Shown here one piece after another: positions 53,324 to 62,346 of a DNA stretch of 64,000 nt (positions are counted from its first letter, which is position 1; every line of letters begins with the position of its first letter). The stretch comes from Agrococcus casei LMG 22410. Its GTDB lineage: Bacteria > Actinomycetota > Actinomycetes > Actinomycetales > Microbacteriaceae. The stretch lies in the NCBI RefSeq assembly GCF_900163565.1, contig NZ_FUHU01000043.1:1-64000 (forward strand). Direction: 5' to 3'. Made by a program: the position numbers and the translations under genes. Under the pieces are notes generated by a model that worked only from the letters and a program-made list of their open reading frames with translations, was not told the origin of the DNA and did not search any database.

Positions 53324-54001
53324 GTGTTCAAACGCCTCTGGATTCCGGTCACCGGAACAAGCTGGCGAAACATCGCGTTCAGGCTCGTCGTGCTGCAGAT
53401 CGGGCTCATGCTCTACGGCTTCGCGATCTCGTTCATGGTCGATGCCGACATCGGCGCTTCGCCTTGGGATGTCTTGGGTCTCGGCGTCGCAATGCACACT
53501 CCGTTCTCGTTCGGCGTCGCCTCGGTGCTCATCTCGGTGGTCGTGCTCGTGCTGTGGCTGCCGCTGCGCCAGAAATTCGGCCTGGGTTCGCTGCTGAACG
53601 GGCTGACCGTCGGCCTCTGGGCTGATGTCGGCCGCTGGTTCACCGTTACGCCCGACGCCTGGTGGCTGGCGTGGCTGCAGTTTCTGTTCGGCATGGTGCT
53701 GCTCGCGTGGGCGACGGCGATGTACGTCAGCGCCGGCTACGGGCCCGGACCTCGCGACGGTCTGATGACCGGCCTCACCCGCGTCACGAAGTGGCCGCTG
53801 TGGGTCGTTCGCACGCTGCTCGAGATCACGGTCGTCATCATCGGATTCGCGCTCGGCGGACCAGTCTGGTTCGGCACGGTCGTGTTCGCACTGGCGATCG
53901 GACCGCTGATTCAGATGTTCCTCCCCTGGTGGCAGAAATGGATGCGCGCTCACGCCGCGCGGGACCGGCGACGGCTGGGCGAGGAGCCAGAGGCGGCCTG
54001 A
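53324..54001 (+). CDS. YczE/YitT-like integral membrane protein
   Basis: Protein of 225 residues with about five to six helices. RLVVLQIGLMLYGFAISFMV, DIGASPWDVLGLGVA and GYGPGPRDGLMTGLTRVT are typical of the YczE/YitT-like family of unknown transport role. GTG at 53324 has only a distant AGGA at 53308. The C-terminus is a basic/acidic tail (RDRRRLGEEPEAA). Confidence 0.87.
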   Translation: MFKRLWIPVTGTSWRNIAFRLVVLQIGLMLYGFAISFMVDADIGASPWDVLGLGVAMHTPFSFGVASVLISVVVLVLWLPLRQKFGLGSLLNGLTVGLWADVGRWFTVTPDAWWLAWLQFLFGMVLLAWATAMYVSAGYGPGPRDGLMTGLTRVTKWPLWVVRTLLEITVVIIGFALGGPVWFGTVVFALAIGPLIQMFLPWWQKWMRAHAARDRRRLGEEPEAA

Positions 54002-54071
54002 GGTCGCGGGTGGCTTGGGCAAGCTGGGTTTGCTTGGTCAGGTTGATTCGGTCAGGCCTTGCTTGGCTCGG

Positions 54072-54362
54072 TCAGGCTGGTTTGGTCGCCTTGCCATCGA
54101 GCCAGAGCGTGTCTGACTCGTCGCTGTGCGAGCCGCCTGACCCGACGTGCTTCGCGTCGATCTTCGGCCCCTTCTTGATCACGTGCACGAGCGCCATGCC
54201 GTGCCCGCGGCCGAGGCCGTAGTCAGCCTTCAGCCATTCGAGGATCTCGCCCGCCTTCACGCCGTCTGCAGCGTAGCCGCGCTCATTCGCGATGTCGACG
54301 AGCTGCCTCGGCGTCAGCCCGGTCTTGTCTTCGACGGCATCCAAGTAGGCCTGGAATGACAT
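54072..54362 (-). CDS. DUF4287 domain protein
   Basis: Protein of 96 residues with the DUF4287 pattern: FQAYLDAVEDKTGLTPRQLV, then GVKAGEILEWLKADYGLGRGH and MALVHVIKKG. Function unknown; often next to metabolic or stress genes. ATG at 54362 follows AGAGGAGCCAGC. Confidence 0.88.
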   Translation of the reverse strand: MSFQAYLDAVEDKTGLTPRQLVDIANERGYAADGVKAGEILEWLKADYGLGRGHGMALVHVIKKGPKIDAKHVGSGGSHSDESDTLWLDGKATKPA

Positions 54363-54576
54363 GGCTGGCTCCTCTGCGGCCGCGTTCGAGACGGATGTCG
54401 CCTCGTTTTTGGAGCGTACGCCGCGGACGCGACGTTGGCAATGGCCCGCTTGGGTTATTTATAGTACTAACGTTCTAGTAAAGCTTGAACACACTTGAGA
54501 ATACGCGACTCAGGAGGTTGCACGCACCCTCAGAATATGGGAAACTGTGTACTAGCAAACGAATCGGGGTGAGCAC

Positions 54577-55911
54577 ATGGGCGCATTGGCGGCAGTTCCT
54601 GCAGCGGCACGGCACGATGCCTCCCTCGCCGATGCGACTGCTGCGCTGCGCCAGGCCGCCCAGGTGTTCGAAAGCGCCTACACCGCTGCCATCGACCGGT
54701 TCGACGAGGCCTCCGACCGCGAGCGCCTCGACATGGTCGTCGCGATCGGCCAGATCTCCCTCACGCATGAGGCACTGCTGAGCAAGTACTCGCAGATGCT
54801 CGACACTGTGCAGGGCACCGAGGCCGCAAAGTCCTGCGGCTACAGCTCGACCGCAGACCTGCTGCAGCACGAGCACGGGCTGCGAAAGTCAGACGCCGAT
54901 GCCTATGTGCGTCTTGCCGCACTGCTCGAACGACGCGAGTATCCGGCCCTCGCAGACGCCGTCGACTCTGGCGCCGTCTCTTCGAAGCAGGCCATCGTGA
55001 TCGCACGCTTTCTCGACCGCAGCCGCCGACGCGGATGCGGCGACGACCTGATCGGCCGCATGGACGGCTTCGCAACCGACTTCGCTGTCGGCGCCGACAC
55101 CAACGCGCCACTCAAGCCAGAGGCCCTCAAAACGCTCATCCGCTCATGGCTGGCCGAAGAAGACCCCGAGTCGGTGCAGCTCACAGAAGACCAGCAGCAC
55201 GACTTTCGCGAGTGCTCGTACTTCATCCGCGAAGACGGCATGGTCAGTATCCACGCGCTGCTGCCCGCAGCCCTCGGAGCAGCCGTGATTCAGTACCTCG
55301 ACGCCAACGCCGCTCCCCGCGTGCTCATCGTCGACGCCGACGAAGTCGACGACCTCGAGCCGCGCGACGGCCGCCGGCGCAAGCAGAAGGCTGCTGACGC
55401 ATTCGTCAGAGCATTCGAGGTTGTCGCAAAGTCGAAGCACACGTCGATCCAGGGCGGAGCCGCCCCGACGCTGCTCGTCACCGTCAAGGCAAGCGAGCTC
55501 GAGAAGCACGCAAAGGGCTCCCCCGCCGTCGCTCACCTCGACCGCACACAAGAGGTCGTGCCGGCTGCCGAAGCAGCTCGCATCGTCTGCGACGGAGCCA
55601 TTCAGACAGCGATCACCGACGACAGCGGCCACGTGCTCAAGCTCGGTCGAAGCCAGAGGCTCTTCACTCCAGATCAGCGAAGAGCAATCACCGCGAAGTA
55701 TCGAACATGCCAGGCACCATCATGTGACATACCCGGCAACTGGGCCGAGATCCATCATGTGCAGCACTGGCAAGACGGCGGACGCACCGACATCGACAAC
55801 GGAGTGCCCCTCTGCAACTTCCACCACCACGAAGTGCACCGCGATCGCCTGCAGATCGTTCACGACCCGAAGACGGGCGACTTCAGGGTGACCAGACGGA
55901 TGCGCCGGTGA
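54577..55911 (+). CDS. DUF222 / HNH endonuclease domain protein
   Basis: Protein of 444 residues typical of actinobacterial 13E12-type repeat families. An N-terminal DUF222 helical region is followed by a C-terminal HNH nuclease (AEIHHVQHWQDGG, DNGVPLCNFHHHEVH) with zinc cysteines in CQAPSCDIPG. ATG at 54577 follows GGGGTGAGCAC. These genes are dispersed and probably mobile; role unknown. It ends 11 bp before the convergent alarmone synthetase gene. Confidence 0.9.
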   Translation: MGALAAVPAAARHDASLADATAALRQAAQVFESAYTAAIDRFDEASDRERLDMVVAIGQISLTHEALLSKYSQMLDTVQGTEAAKSCGYSSTADLLQHEHGLRKSDADAYVRLAALLERREYPALADAVDSGAVSSKQAIVIARFLDRSRRRGCGDDLIGRMDGFATDFAVGADTNAPLKPEALKTLIRSWLAEEDPESVQLTEDQQHDFRECSYFIREDGMVSIHALLPAALGAAVIQYLDANAAPRVLIVDADEVDDLEPRDGRRRKQKAADAFVRAFEVVAKSKHTSIQGGAAPTLLVTVKASELEKHAKGSPAVAHLDRTQEVVPAAEAARIVCDGAIQTAITDDSGHVLKLGRSQRLFTPDQRRAITAKYRTCQAPSCDIPGNWAEIHHVQHWQDGGRTDIDNGVPLCNFHHHEVHRDRLQIVHDPKTGDFRVTRRMRR

Positions 55912-55922
55912 ACAGCAGCGCG

Positions 55923-56648
55923 TCAGTGACGCAAGTCGCTGCCCCCGTTGGGCGAGGGCCGCACCTCGTCGCGAAGCAGGCCCATCCGCTGGTCGAGCTC
56001 AGCAGCGACGCGAGCAGAGTCAGAGATCTGCTCGGCAAGGTGCTCGGGCAGCTCGCTGTCGTACTTGTAGCGAAGCTTGTGCTCGATGCTCGCCCAGAAG
56101 TCCATCGCAATCGTGCGAATCTGCAGCTCGACCGGCACATACTCGGTGTGCGTCGACAAGAACACCGGAATCTGCACAATGAGATGCAGCGACCGGTAGC
56201 CGTTCTCCTTGGGCTCTGCGATGTAGTCCTTCGTCTGCAGCACCGTCACGTCGGGCTGCTTCGACAGCATCTCGGCCATCCAGTACACGTCAGAGACGAA
56301 GCTGCAGGTGATTCGAATGCCCGCGATATCGGTGATCTCTCCACGGATGCTGTCGACCGTGAGCGCACATCCGCACTTCAATGCCTTTCTGAAGACACTC
56401 TCGTGCGACTTCAGCCTTCCCCGAACGTGCTCGATGGGGCTGTAGTCGTGAATCTGCTCGAACTCCTTGCGCAGAATCTCGATCTTGGTCGAGACCTCTT
56501 CGATGCCGAACTCGTAGTAGAGAAACAGCTTGCGCAGGTCAGCCATGAGCGTGCGGATCTGCACGAGCTGCTGCTCGGCATCCGCCTCTTCGCGAAACTG
56601 CTCGAGCAGCATGCCCTGCAGCCGAGCGACGTCAGTCTGGTCGTCCAT
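55923..56648 (-). CDS. Small alarmone (ppGpp) synthetase
   Basis: RelA/SpoT-domain protein of 241 residues without HD hydrolase or TGS domains. Visible: HVRGRLKSHESVFRKAL (nucleotide-binding), DIAGIRITCSFVSDVYW, KENGYRSLHLIVQ and VELQIRTIAMDFWASIEHK with the metal and catalytic Glu. It makes (p)ppGpp from GTP/GDP and ATP. Last gene of the leuB-ilvE-FAH-yeiH chain, 23 bp after yeiH. ATG at 56648. Confidence 0.93.
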   Translation of the reverse strand: MDDQTDVARLQGMLLEQFREEADAEQQLVQIRTLMADLRKLFLYYEFGIEEVSTKIEILRKEFEQIHDYSPIEHVRGRLKSHESVFRKALKCGCALTVDSIRGEITDIAGIRITCSFVSDVYWMAEMLSKQPDVTVLQTKDYIAEPKENGYRSLHLIVQIPVFLSTHTEYVPVELQIRTIAMDFWASIEHKLRYKYDSELPEHLAEQISDSARVAAELDQRMGLLRDEVRPSPNGGSDLRH

Positions 56649-56671
56649 AGTCCTCGAATCCTAGAGTGTGC

Positions 56672-57646
56672 TCATAGCGAGTTGATCATGAGCAGCGCTC
56701 CGATTGCTATGAATGCACTTGCTGCAAGCGCAACCACGATGCTGCGCCATCCCTGGCCGCCGAACTCACGCAGCCGCACCTTCGCAAGCAGACCCACGAG
56801 TGCAACCCCGAGCAGTGCATGCTGTGCCGTGCCCACCCAGCTGAGCACCGCATCCGGAACCGGCACCCACGTGCGCACAGCCGCAAGCACAATGAACCCG
56901 ATGATGAACAGCGGCACAATCGGAGGGCGCTTGCCTCCGCCACCGCGACGACGGCCGATGCCCGAGACGACTGCGACCATCGGAGCCAGGCACAGCACTC
57001 GCACGAGCTTCACGACCACGGCCGTCGCAAGCACCGCCGGCCCCGCAATCGAGGCAGTCGCCACAACCTGGCCGACATCATGCACCGCAGCACCTGCCCA
57101 GATTCCGAAGTCGTTGCCATCGACATGCAGCGGTACCGCCAGCAGCGGCAGCGCGACGATTGCGACGGTTCCGAAGAGGGTGACGAGGGCAACTGGCACT
57201 CCCTGGTCACGCTGCGGCGCGCCACTCGCCTGTCCGACAGCACCGATCGCAGATGCACCGCAGATCGAGAACCCCGCCGCCATCAGCAGCGGCTGCTGGC
57301 CAGGCAGACCCACGATGCGCGCCATGAAGAACGTGAAGAGAAACGACACGACCAGCAGCCCGACAATCGCAATGATCATCGGCAGTCCGAGACTGATGAT
57401 GTGCACGAAGCTGATCGACAGCCCGAGCAGCACAATTCCGGCTCGCATGACGTGCTTGCCCGCAAAGTCGAGACCCGACTGCAGCCCGCTGCGGCCGCCG
57501 ACACCGACCAGACTCAGCACCAGCCCCACACCGACACAGATCGACAGCGCCGGAACCGAGACGCCGACACCCTCGAGTCCGAATGAGATCAGAAACGCAA
57601 CGCCCGCGCCGGCAACGGCAACGAGCAGACCCAGAAATGTCTTCAC
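56672..57646 (-). CDS. yeiH: YeiH/UPF0324-family membrane protein
   Basis: Putative sulfate-exporter-like membrane protein of 324 residues with about ten helices. Family motifs KHVMRAGIVLLGLSIS, GFSICGASAIGAVGQ and WAGAAVHDVGQVVATA are present. ATG at 57646, 13 bp after the FAH gene. Physiological substrate not settled for the family. Confidence 0.92.
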   Translation of the reverse strand: MKTFLGLLVAVAGAGVAFLISFGLEGVGVSVPALSICVGVGLVLSLVGVGGRSGLQSGLDFAGKHVMRAGIVLLGLSISFVHIISLGLPMIIAIVGLLVVSFLFTFFMARIVGLPGQQPLLMAAGFSICGASAIGAVGQASGAPQRDQGVPVALVTLFGTVAIVALPLLAVPLHVDGNDFGIWAGAAVHDVGQVVATASIAGPAVLATAVVVKLVRVLCLAPMVAVVSGIGRRRGGGGKRPPIVPLFIIGFIVLAAVRTWVPVPDAVLSWVGTAQHALLGVALVGLLAKVRLREFGGQGWRSIVVALAASAFIAIGALLMINSL

Positions 57647-57659
57647 CGCGAGGCGCTGC

Positions 57660-58418
57660 TCACTGAACCGTGTTCGAGAGCGTGCCCACTCCTTCGACTT
57701 CGACCGTCACCGTCTGGCCCTTCTGCATCGCACCGACACCGGCAGGAGTGCCCGTGAGAATCACATCACCCGGCAGCAGCGTCGTGAACGACGACACGAA
57801 CTCGATCAGCGATCCGAAATCGAACACGAGATCGGCAGATGTTCCATCCTGCACGACTTCGCCGTCGAGCAGCGTTCGCACACCAATCGCATCGGCATCG
57901 AACTCAGTCTGAATGACAGGCCCGAGCGGGCAGAACGTGTCGAAGCCCTTGCCACGCGTCCACTGGGGATCCGACTTCTGCAGATCACGCGCCGTCACAT
58001 CGTTGGCAGCCGTAATGCCGAACACATGACTCAGCGCATCGGCAGCAGCGACATTGCGCGCAACCTTGCCCATGACCAGCGCGATCTCGCCCTCGAAGTG
58101 CAGGTTCGACGTCGTCGGCGGGTAGACGATCGCATCTCCCGGCCCGATGACCGAAGTGTTCGGCTTCAGAAAGACGAGCGGCTCCTCAGGCACATCGTTG
58201 CCCAGCTCAGCTGCGTGGTCACGGTAGTTGCGTCCGATGCCGACCACCTTCGAACGCGGAATGACCGGCGCCAGCAGCTGCGCATCCGCCACTGCAACGC
58301 GCTCCCCCGTCGGGTCGAACCCGGCATACATCGGGTCACCGGTCAGAACAGCCAGCTCTTCGCCGTCGAGAATGCCGTAGCGAATCTGACTGTCAGAGAC
58401 AAACCTTGCGATCTGCAT
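57660..58418 (-). CDS. Fumarylacetoacetate hydrolase family protein
   Basis: Hydrolase/isomerase/decarboxylase fold of 252 residues. The core KVVGIGRNYRDHAAELG, FLKPNTSVIGPGDAIVYPP, and the metal-binding HFEGEIALVMGK with TARDLQKSDPQW are seen. The family acts on 2-oxo acids or acylpyruvates. It starts 5 bp after ilvE, so it is cotranslated with branched-chain amino acid genes; it may repair or process 2-oxo acids. Confidence 0.92.
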   Translation of the reverse strand: MQIARFVSDSQIRYGILDGEELAVLTGDPMYAGFDPTGERVAVADAQLLAPVIPRSKVVGIGRNYRDHAAELGNDVPEEPLVFLKPNTSVIGPGDAIVYPPTTSNLHFEGEIALVMGKVARNVAAADALSHVFGITAANDVTARDLQKSDPQWTRGKGFDTFCPLGPVIQTEFDADAIGVRTLLDGEVVQDGTSADLVFDFGSLIEFVSSFTTLLPGDVILTGTPAGVGAMQKGQTVTVEVEGVGTLSNTVQ

Positions 58419-58423
58419 GCGGA

Positions 58424-59518
58424 CTACTCCTTAGCGTCGGTGACCTGCACCATCCAGCCGAACGGGTCTTCAGCCCGACCCCACTGGATGTCGTTGAGCG
58501 CCTGGCGCAGCTGCATCGTGACCTTGCCCGGCTCAGAGTCGGGCCAGCCAAACGATCCGCCAGCAGAGACGATCTCGTTGATCGGCGTGATCACAGCTGC
58601 AGTGCCACAGGCAAACGCCTCAGTGATCGAGCCGTCTGCAACACCCTCGCGCCACTCGTCGATCGACACCGGTCGGTGCTCGACCTTGAAGCCCATGCTC
58701 TTGGCAAGCTCAAGCAGCGAGTTGCGCGTGACGCCATCGAGAATCGTGTCTGACTGGGGCGTGATCAGCGTGCCGTCACCGCGAACGAGCACGAGGTTCA
58801 TGCCACCGAGCTCTTCGATGAGGCCATCGCCGAGCGACGACAGGAACAGCACCTGCGAGCAGCCGTTGGCAAATGCCTCCTGTGTGGGCAGCAGGCTTGA
58901 TGCGTAGTTGCCGCCAGTCTTGGCAGCACCCGTGCCACCCTTGCCAGCACGGTTGTGGTGCTCGCTCAGCCAGATGCGCACCGGCTTCACACCATCGGCA
59001 AAGTATGCGCCAACCGGGCTCGCAATCACCATGAATCGCGCCGACTCAGCCGCACGAACACCGAGGAAGACCTCGTTGCCGAACTCGAACGGACGCAGGT
59101 AGAGCGACTGCTCAGCACCCGAGGGCACCCAGTGCTCGTCGATCTCGACCAGCCTGCGGCATGCCTCGATGAACGCTTCTGCCGGCACCTCAGGCAGCGC
59201 CATGCGGGCAGCAGAGCGCTGCAGACGAGCAGCATTCTGGTCAGGGCGGAAGAGCCACACAGAGCCGTCAGCGTGACGGTATGCCTTGAGGCCCTCGAAG
59301 ATCTCCTGGCCATAGTGCAGCACCGCATGCGCCGGGTCGATGGCGATCGGCCCATACGGCTCGACACGGGCATCGAACCAGCCTGCATCGCTCGTCCAGT
59401 CGATCGTGACCATGTGATCGGTGAAGAATCGGCCAAAGCCCGGGTTCTCGAAGATGCCAGCGAGCTGCTCGGCGGTCGCCGTGTTCTCAGACGGGGTGGT
59501 CGTGAATTCCAGTGTCAT
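58424..59518 (-). CDS. ilvE: Branched-chain amino acid aminotransferase
   Basis: PLP enzyme (fold type IV) of 364 residues performing the last step of leucine, isoleucine and valine synthesis. The Schiff-base lysine lies in GAAKTGGNYASSL near 200. FRPDQNAARLQRSAARM and MNLVLVRGDGTLITP are family segments. ATG at 59518 follows GGAAGCTCCAG and lies 17 bp after leuB. Confidence 0.95.
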   Translation of the reverse strand: MTLEFTTTPSENTATAEQLAGIFENPGFGRFFTDHMVTIDWTSDAGWFDARVEPYGPIAIDPAHAVLHYGQEIFEGLKAYRHADGSVWLFRPDQNAARLQRSAARMALPEVPAEAFIEACRRLVEIDEHWVPSGAEQSLYLRPFEFGNEVFLGVRAAESARFMVIASPVGAYFADGVKPVRIWLSEHHNRAGKGGTGAAKTGGNYASSLLPTQEAFANGCSQVLFLSSLGDGLIEELGGMNLVLVRGDGTLITPQSDTILDGVTRNSLLELAKSMGFKVEHRPVSIDEWREGVADGSITEAFACGTAAVITPINEIVSAGGSFGWPDSEPGKVTMQLRQALNDIQWGRAEDPFGWMVQVTDAKE

Positions 59519-59535
59519 CTGGAGCTTCCTATCTG

Positions 59536-60585
59536 TCAGTTCTGGCCGAGCAGGGCAACGACAGCGTCGCCGATCTCAGCGGTGGAAAGTGCTTCTGTGC
59601 GGTTCGTGACCTCAGTGTCGACAGCCGCACGGATGCGCGCAGCAGCGTCTGCATGGCCCAGGTGCTCTGCCAGCAGTGCAACCGACAGAATCGCAGCCGA
59701 CGGGTCGGCCTTGCCGGTTCCGGCGATGTCGGGTGCCGAGCCGTGCACAGGTTCGAACATGCTCGGAAAGCTGCCGTCGACATTGAGGTTCGCCGAAGCA
59801 GCGAGGCCGATGCCGCCTCCGACAGCACCCGCCAGGTCGGTGAGGATGTCACCGAAGAGGTTGTCTGTGACGATCACGTCAAAGCGCGACGGGTCAGTGA
59901 CGAAGAAGATCGTCGCAGCATCGACATGCAGGTAGTCGACCTCAACCGACGGAAACTCCTCGGCAACCTGGTCGGTGATGCGCTGCCAGAGCGCACCCGC
60001 ATGCACGAGCACGTTCTTCTTGTGCACGAGCGTCAGCTTGCCGCGACGCTCGACAGCGAGCTCGAACGCCTTGCGCACAACTCGCTCGACACCGACCGCA
60101 GTGTTGACACTCAGCTCATTCGCGATCTCGTTCGGCGTGCCCTGCTTCAGCACTCCGCCGTTGCCGACATACGGCCCCTCGGTGCCCTCGCGAACGACAA
60201 CGAAGTCGATCTCGCCAGGCGCCGACAACGGGCTGCCGACAGCCGGGTGCAGCTTCGTCGGACGCAGATTGACCGCATGGTCGAACGCAAAGCGAAGCTT
60301 CAGAAGCAGGCCGCGCTCGACGAGTCCGCCAGCGAGGCGCTTGTCAGCCGGGTCTCCGCCGACGGCTCCGAGCACGATCGCATCAAAGCCAGAGAGCTCA
60401 GCTATCGTCTCGTCACTGAGGATCTCGCCAGTCTCGAGATAATGCGAAGCCCCCAAATTGAACTCACGGGCCGTAAGGTTGACAGCAGGTAGCGCTGCTC
60501 GCAGAACCTTCAATGACTCTGCGGTGACTTCGGGTCCGATCCCGTCGCCACCGATAACAGCGATGTTGAGTTCGTTCTCTGACAA
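59536..60585 (-). CDS. leuB: 3-isopropylmalate dehydrogenase
   Basis: NAD-dependent leucine-pathway enzyme of 349 residues. [13 protein letters not shown] opens the protein. Substrate-binding [14 protein letters not shown] and VREGTEGPY, and the metal/NAD segment [13 protein letters not shown] with [10 protein letters not shown] are intact. TTG at 60585 is chosen because AGGAGG lies just upstream; longer in-frame starts have no site. First gene of the leuB-ilvE-FAH-yeiH-alarmone-synthetase operon, divergent from poxB with a 39-bp gap. Confidence 0.94.
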   Translation of the reverse strand: MSENELNIAVIGGDGIGPEVTAESLKVLRAALPAVNLTAREFNLGASHYLETGEILSDETIAELSGFDAIVLGAVGGDPADKRLAGGLVERGLLLKLRFAFDHAVNLRPTKLHPAVGSPLSAPGEIDFVVVREGTEGPYVGNGGVLKQGTPNEIANELSVNTAVGVERVVRKAFELAVERRGKLTLVHKKNVLVHAGALWQRITDQVAEEFPSVEVDYLHVDAATIFFVTDPSRFDVIVTDNLFGDILTDLAGAVGGGIGLAASANLNVDGSFPSMFEPVHGSAPDIAGTGKADPSAAILSVALLAEHLGHADAAARIRAAVDTEVTNRTEALSTAEIGDAVVALLGQN

Positions 60586-60624
60586 GGCGCCTCCTAATCC
60601 TGGTACCAACTCTAGTGAGGAACT

Positions 60625-62346
60625 ATGCCCACCGTTGCAGAACACATGGTCTCCACCCTCGAAGCCAGCGGCGTACAGCGCGTGTACGGAATCACTGGCG
60701 ACTCACTCAACGGGTTCACAGACGCCCTCCGCACATCCGACATCGACTGGATGCACGTTCGTCACGAGGAGTCAGCCGCTTTCGCAGCGGCAGCAGAAGC
60801 CGAGATGACCGGTGAACTCGCTGTCTGCGCTGGCAGCTGCGGCCCCGGCAACCTGCACCTCATCAATGGCCTGTACGACGCACAGCGCTCCCGTGTGCCC
60901 GTGCTGGCAATCGCAGCACACATCCCGAGCGACGAGATCGGCACCGGCTACTTCCAGGAGACCCACCCCCAGGATCTCTTCCGCGAATGCAGCGTCTTCG
61001 TCGAGCACGTCTCTGACATCAGCCAGATGCCGCGCATGCTCACGATCGCAATGCGCGCAGCCGTCGAAGAGCGCGGCGTCGCAGTGCTCGTCGTCAGCGC
61101 CGACACGTTCCTCGCCGAGATGAAGAACGCACCGATCGAGCCAATTCGCGCTACGAGCCCGCGCATCCTTCCGTCCGTCGACGAGCTCAGGAGCGCCGCG
61201 GATGCGCTCAACAAGTCGAAGCGCATCACGATTCTCGCAGGCGCTGGCGCAGCCGGTGCACACGACGAGCTGCTCGCCGTCGCCGAGGTGCTGCAGGCTC
61301 CGATCGTGCACTCCATGCGCGGCAAAGAACACGTCGAATACGACAACCCCTACGACGTCGGCATGACCGGCCTGCTCGGGTTCGCATCCGGCTATCACGC
61401 ACTCCGCGACGCCGACACCCTGCTGATGGTCGGCACCGACCTGCCCTACCGGCAGTTCTACCCGGAGGACGCCACGATCATCCAGATCGACCGCCGCGGC
61501 TCTCAGATCGGCAAGCGCCTCAAGATCGACCACCCGCTCGTCGGCACTGCCAAAGAGACGCTGGTCGAACTCACGAGCCTGCTGACACTGGCGAAGTCGT
61601 CGAAGCACCTGAAGTCCATGGTCGACAACTACGTCAAGACCCGCAAGCGCCTCGACGACCTGGCGACACCTTCGAAGCCCAAGGAGCCCATCCATCCGCA
61701 GTACCTGACCCGTCTCATCGACGAGCGCGCCGACGAAGACGCTGTGTTCATTCCCGACGTCGGCTCGCCCGTCGTCTACGCGGCGCGATACATCAATGCG
61801 ACGCGCGACCGCCGCATCATCGGCTCGTTCACCCACGGCTCGATGGCCAACGGTCTGCCAATGGGCATCGGCACGCAGGCGGCGTTCCCCGAGCGTCAGG
61901 TGATCTCACTCTCCGGAGACGGCGGACTCTCGATGCTGATGGGCGAGCTGCTCACCCTCAAGCAGGAGAAGCTGCCCGTCAAGGTCGTCGTCTACAACAA
62001 CTCGTCGCTCAACTTCATCGAGCTCGAGATGAAGGCAGCCGGCTTCGTGACATTCGCAACCGAGCTCGACAACCCCGACTTCGCAAAGATCGCCGAAGCG
62101 ATGGGCATCTGGGGCAGGCACGTGACCGCAAGCAGCGACCTGCCAGCCGCTGTCGACGAGTTCCTCGCCCACGACGGCCCCGCTCTGCTCGACGTCGTCA
62201 CCGAACGCCAGGAGCTCTCGATGCCGCCTGCCATCACCGCAGAGCAGGTGAAGGGCTTCTCGCTCTATGCGATCCGCACTGTGCTCAGCGGCAAGGGCAC
62301 CGACCTCATCGACCTCGCAAAGGCGAATGTCAGGCAGATCCTCTGA
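60625..62346 (+). CDS. poxB: Pyruvate dehydrogenase (quinone)/pyruvate oxidase
   Basis: ThDP enzyme of 573 residues oxidising pyruvate to acetate and CO2 with electrons to the quinone pool. The ThDP-binding Glu lies in [13 protein letters not shown], the middle FAD domain follows, and the ThDP motif [15 protein letters not shown] is near 432. The C-terminal membrane-binding helix is [16 protein letters not shown] at 60625 after GTGAGGAACT. Convergent with the MFS exporter gene, which begins at the next base on the opposite strand. Confidence 0.93.
   Translation: MPTVAEHMVSTLEASGVQRVYGITGDSLNGFTDALRTSDIDWMHVRHEESAAFAAAAEAEMTGELAVCAGSCGPGNLHLINGLYDAQRSRVPVLAIAAHIPSDEIGTGYFQETHPQDLFRECSVFVEHVSDISQMPRMLTIAMRAAVEERGVAVLVVSADTFLAEMKNAPIEPIRATSPRILPSVDELRSAADALNKSKRITILAGAGAAGAHDELLAVAEVLQAPIVHSMRGKEHVEYDNPYDVGMTGLLGFASGYHALRDADTLLMVGTDLPYRQFYPEDATIIQIDRRGSQIGKRLKIDHPLVGTAKETLVELTSLLTLAKSSKHLKSMVDNYVKTRKRLDDLATPSKPKEPIHPQYLTRLIDERADEDAVFIPDVGSPVVYAARYINATRDRRIIGSFTHGSMANGLPMGIGTQAAFPERQVISLSGDGGLSMLMGELLTLKQEKLPVKVVVYNNSSLNFIELEMKAAGFVTFATELDNPDFAKIAEAMGIWGRHVTASSDLPAAVDEFLAHDGPALLDVVTERQELSMPPAITAEQVKGFSLYAIRTVLSGKGTDLIDLAKANVRQIL

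Noticed and set aside
55908-58907. 999-codon open frame on the plus strand
   Set aside because: It runs antisense to the alarmone synthetase, yeiH, FAH and ilvE genes, which have clear motifs. Its translation is low-complexity (Ser/Thr/Arg-rich), the usual antisense shadow in GC-rich DNA.
60586-60624. Leucine attenuator before leuB
   Set aside because: The gap to poxB is only 39 bp, too short for a leader peptide and terminator.
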